From positions 1 through 7,876 of the forward strand of contig SKSV01000013.1 in the NCBI GenBank assembly GCA_007122815.1: a stretch of DNA of 7,876 nt, read 5' to 3'. Below the pieces are notes generated by a model, which made no database searches, was not told where the DNA came from, and was given only the letters and a program-made list of their open reading frames with translations. The stretch comes from Trueperaceae bacterium (GTDB taxonomy: Bacteria > Deinococcota > Deinococci > Deinococcales > Trueperaceae). Position 1 is the first letter of the stretch. Each line of letters starts with the position of its first letter. A program made the translations under genes and the position numbers. Of the stretch, positions 5,896 through 7,876 are shown piece by piece.

Positions 5896-7022
5896 GCGCG
5901 GACGCCGATAAGAGCGCCGACGTCGACCAGCGTGCCGCCAGCCTGGCTCACGAACCCGAGGAGCCGCTGCCGCCGCACCTCGAGGAGACGCCGGGCCTAG
6001 GCGTCGTCGTCATCGGCGCCGGCGACATGGGTCTGCGTCATGCCGAACACTGGCAGGCGGTGGGGGCGCGCGTGCTCGCCGTGGTCGATCCCGACCTGGA
6101 GCGCGCCGGGGCCGTCGCGGCGCGCTTCGGCGCCGCGGCCAGTGCCACACCCGAGAGGGCCCTCGCCGATCCCGAGGTGGCAGTCGTCTCGGTGTGCACG
6201 CCCACCCACCTGCACGCGCGCCTGGTCGTGGCTGCGCTGGACGCGGGGAAGCACGTCCTGTGCGAGAAGCCGGCCGCCCTGACGTTGCGCGACGCGCTAG
6301 CCATGCGCGACGCTGCGGAGCGCACAGGCAAGGCGCTGCGCATCGGCTTCATGCGCCGCTTCGACCCGGCCTTCGAGACCTTGATGGCGTACACGGAGCG
6401 CGCCGGTCGACCCTTGCTGGCGCAAGCGACGATCACCGCCGGCGTGAGGCCCAAGCGCCTCATGCACGACGCTCTCGCGAACGGCGGCCCCATCATCGAC
6501 ATGTGTTGCCACGTCTTCGACCTCTGGGAGCGCATGTTCGGCGGGGAGCCCAACGCCGTCAGCGCGCGCGGCTACACCTTCTCCGACGACAAGCCGGAGC
6601 TAGCCGGGATCAGCCAGCGCGCGCTCGACAGCGCCTTGATAATGCTCGAGTACGGAGGCGGCTCCGTCGGCCAGATACAGGTCTCCTGGGGACTACCGTC
6701 GGGCATCGAACCCGTAGAGCGCCACACCTACGTCGGACCGGCTGGGCTCGTAACGGTGGACTGGAACCGCCACGTCACGCTGCGCGACGCCTCCGGAGTC
6801 ACCCGCTGGCGCAGCCAAGGCGTCGACCCCTGGCGCGCCGAGATCGCCCAGTTCCGCCGGGAGCTCCTCGAAGGTGCCCCTCGCGAGGTCCCCGACATAG
6901 CTGACGGCATCGCCGCACTGCGCGTGTCCCTAGCGGTGCTCGAGGCGATCGCTAGCCGGCGCGTAACGGTGCCGGCTGAGGTCGCCGACATGGAAGAGGT
7001 AATGGAAGAGGTAGAGGCATGA
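5892..7022 (+). CDS. Gfo/Idh/MocA-family NAD(P)-dependent oxidoreductase
   Basis: This 376-residue protein has an N-terminal Rossmann domain. The dinucleotide loop is GAGDMG (42-47), and acidic Asp66 ends strand 2, which favours NAD over NADP. The catalytic Lys126 lies in CEKP, followed by IGFMRRFDPAF (151-161), a stretch much like that of myo-inositol dehydrogenases. Asp203 and His207 in IIDMCCH match the Asp and His of the inositol dehydrogenase triad Lys-Asp-His. Residues about 160-355 are the substrate-binding beta-sheet domain. Before the Rossmann fold there are about 35 extra, acidic, low-complexity residues. GTG 5892 overlaps the aldolase stop (GTGA), with GGAG at 5880-5883. The family includes sugar and inositol dehydrogenases and also NAD-dependent glycosidases. 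In this operon it could oxidise the sugar, release it from a glycoside, or handle a product aldehyde; the sequence alone does not decide. Confidence 0.9.
   Translation: MSADADKSADVDQRAASLAHEPEEPLPPHLEETPGLGVVVIGAGDMGLRHAEHWQAVGARVLAVVDPDLERAGAVAARFGAAASATPERALADPEVAVVSVCTPTHLHARLVVAALDAGKHVLCEKPAALTLRDALAMRDAAERTGKALRIGFMRRFDPAFETLMAYTERAGRPLLAQATITAGVRPKRLMHDALANGGPIIDMCCHVFDLWERMFGGEPNAVSARGYTFSDDKPELAGISQRALDSALIMLEYGGGSVGQIQVSWGLPSGIEPVERHTYVGPAGLVTVDWNRHVTLRDASGVTRWRSQGVDPWRAEIAQFRRELLEGAPREVPDIADGIAALRVSLAVLEAIASRRVTVPAEVADMEEVMEEVEA
6990..7013 (+). repeat. Perfect 12-bp tandem duplication at the end of the oxidoreductase gene
   Basis: ATGGAAGAGGTA occurs twice head to tail (6990-7001 and 7002-7013). 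It encodes MEEVMEEV just before the terminal EA of the oxidoreductase. The unit contains GGAAGAGG, so the second copy (7004-7011) places a purine-rich ribosome-binding sequence seven bases before the ATG of the next gene at 7019. The in-frame 12-bp unit looks like replication slippage. Confidence 0.85.
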
Positions 7023-7876
7023 CCGCTCACTCACAGACGACCCCTGACGCTCTTCGCCTTCCCGGGAGCCGCGACGAACTGGCGCAGAAGCACGGCAGGC
7101 TGCTCGACCTCGCTCGCGCCCACGGCGCCGGCGCTCTCATCGTGCGCCGCGCCGACACGCTGACGTGGCTCCTGGGTGGAGCGGACGTCCTCGTCAGTCG
7201 ACAGGCCGGGCCGGTAGCCGAGGCGGTCGTTCACGGGGGCGGCGTGGACGTCGTCACCAACCGCATCGAAGCCGAGCGCCTGCGGTCGGAGGAGCTGCCC
7301 GAAGGCTGCGAGGTCCATGCCGAACCGTGGGAGGCGCCTCAGAGGCTCGGAGAGAGGAGCCTTGCCCTGGCGCGCGAGCTCAGCGGGAGTGGCGAGGTCG
7401 CGGACGACACCGAGGTCGAGCTGACGGACGCTCGTTGGCCGATGCTGCCCGTGGAGCTCGAACGGCTCCGAGCGGGCGGGTTGGTCACCGCACGCGTGTT
7501 GACCGACGTGGCGGCGAAGCTCTCCCCGGACCTGAGCGAACACGCGGCAGCCGGCATGATCATGGGTGCACTGCGACAGCACGGCCTGCACGTGCCGGTG
7601 GTGCTGGTCGCGGGCGCTTCACGGCTGGGCACCGTCCGGCATCCGGTCCCGACCCACGAGCCGCTCGGCAGCGCAGCCTTGCTGGTGGTCTGCAGCGAGG
7701 CGCGCGGCCTCGTGAGCGCGGCCTCGCGCCTGGTGCGGTTCGGGCCCGAGCCGGGCCCGGTCACGGAGCGCCTCGAAGCTGTCCTGAGGGTGGAGGCGGC
7801 GATGCTGCGTGCCACGGCCCCCGGGACCCCATTGGACGAGGTCTTGGCTGCCGCACGCGAAGCGTACGCGCTCGAG
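7019..7876 (+). CDS. M24 (creatinase/prolidase-fold) protein lacking metal-ligand aspartates, partial
   Basis: The reading frame is open from ATG 7019 to the window edge (286 codons, 3' end missing). ATG overlaps the oxidoreductase stop (ATGA), with GGAAGAGG upstream. Residues about 16-140 form the creatinase-type N-terminal domain (RDELAQKHGRLLDLARAHGA, then TWLLGGAD). From about 148 the pita-bread fold follows (ELERLRAGGLVTARVLTDVAAKL). Normal M24 metallopeptidases have a HxxPT stretch, then VLVDxGA and a YxSDxTR motif, where the two Asp residues bind metal. Here RHPVPT (207-212) is kept, but the next parts read LLVVCSEA and GLVSAASR, so the aspartates are replaced by about Val224 and Ala234. 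The protein is therefore probably not a standard metallopeptidase; it may be a metal-free creatinase-like hydrolase or a binding protein. The C-terminal His and Glu ligands lie beyond the edge. Its job in a sugar operon is unknown. Confidence 0.8.
   Translation, partial: MTAHSQTTPDALRLPGSRDELAQKHGRLLDLARAHGAGALIVRRADTLTWLLGGADVLVSRQAGPVAEAVVHGGGVDVVTNRIEAERLRSEELPEGCEVHAEPWEAPQRLGERSLALARELSGSGEVADDTEVELTDARWPMLPVELERLRAGGLVTARVLTDVAAKLSPDLSEHAAAGMIMGALRQHGLHVPVVLVAGASRLGTVRHPVPTHEPLGSAALLVVCSEARGLVSAASRLVRFGPEPGPVTERLEAVLRVEAAMLRATAPGTPLDEVLAAAREAYALE

Overview
The window is GC-rich bacterial DNA with frequent GTG starts and tightly packed genes. The sequence does not fix the phylum; a GC-rich lineage such as Deinococcota, Chloroflexota or Actinomycetota would fit. 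No rRNA, tRNA, CRISPR array or insertion sequence was seen.

Layout. Bases 1-122 hold the start of a TetR-type regulator on the minus strand, which runs off the left edge. A 113-bp divergent intergenic region with an imperfect palindrome follows, then a complete tyrosine recombinase (236-1267, plus). A 161-bp gap holds an extended -10 type promoter and a LacI-type operator over the predicted transcription start. From 1429 to the right edge runs one plus-strand operon: LacI regulator, FucI/AraA-type sugar isomerase, PfkB-type sugar kinase, LacD/YihT-type class I aldolase, Gfo/Idh/MocA oxidoreductase, and the first 286 codons of an M24 (creatinase/prolidase-fold) protein. All five junctions are 4-bp start/stop overlaps (GTGA or ATGA), so the genes are almost certainly co-transcribed and translationally coupled.

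How the genes may work together. Isomerase, kinase and aldolase form a short glycolysis: aldose to ketose, ketose to phosphorylated ketose, then cleavage into two three-carbon units. There is a single kinase, the isomerase is of the type that acts on unphosphorylated sugars, and the aldolase belongs to the family that normally cleaves ketose 1,6-bisphosphates. This suggests a substrate that already carries an anionic group at C6. The kinase strongly resembles E. coli YihV (6-deoxy-6-sulfofructose kinase), sharing a 16-residue block and two of the three basic or polar positions I recall as sulfonate contacts. The best hypothesis is therefore a sulfoquinovose-type (sulfo-EMP or sulfo-EMP2-like) pathway using a FucI-type isomerase, with an NAD-dependent Gfo/Idh enzyme and an M24-like protein lacking metal-ligand aspartates as accessory members. 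This is inference from sequence and remembered family members; ordinary hexose catabolism is not excluded. No transporter, sulfolactaldehyde-processing enzyme of known type or classical GH31 sulfoquinovosidase lies inside the window.
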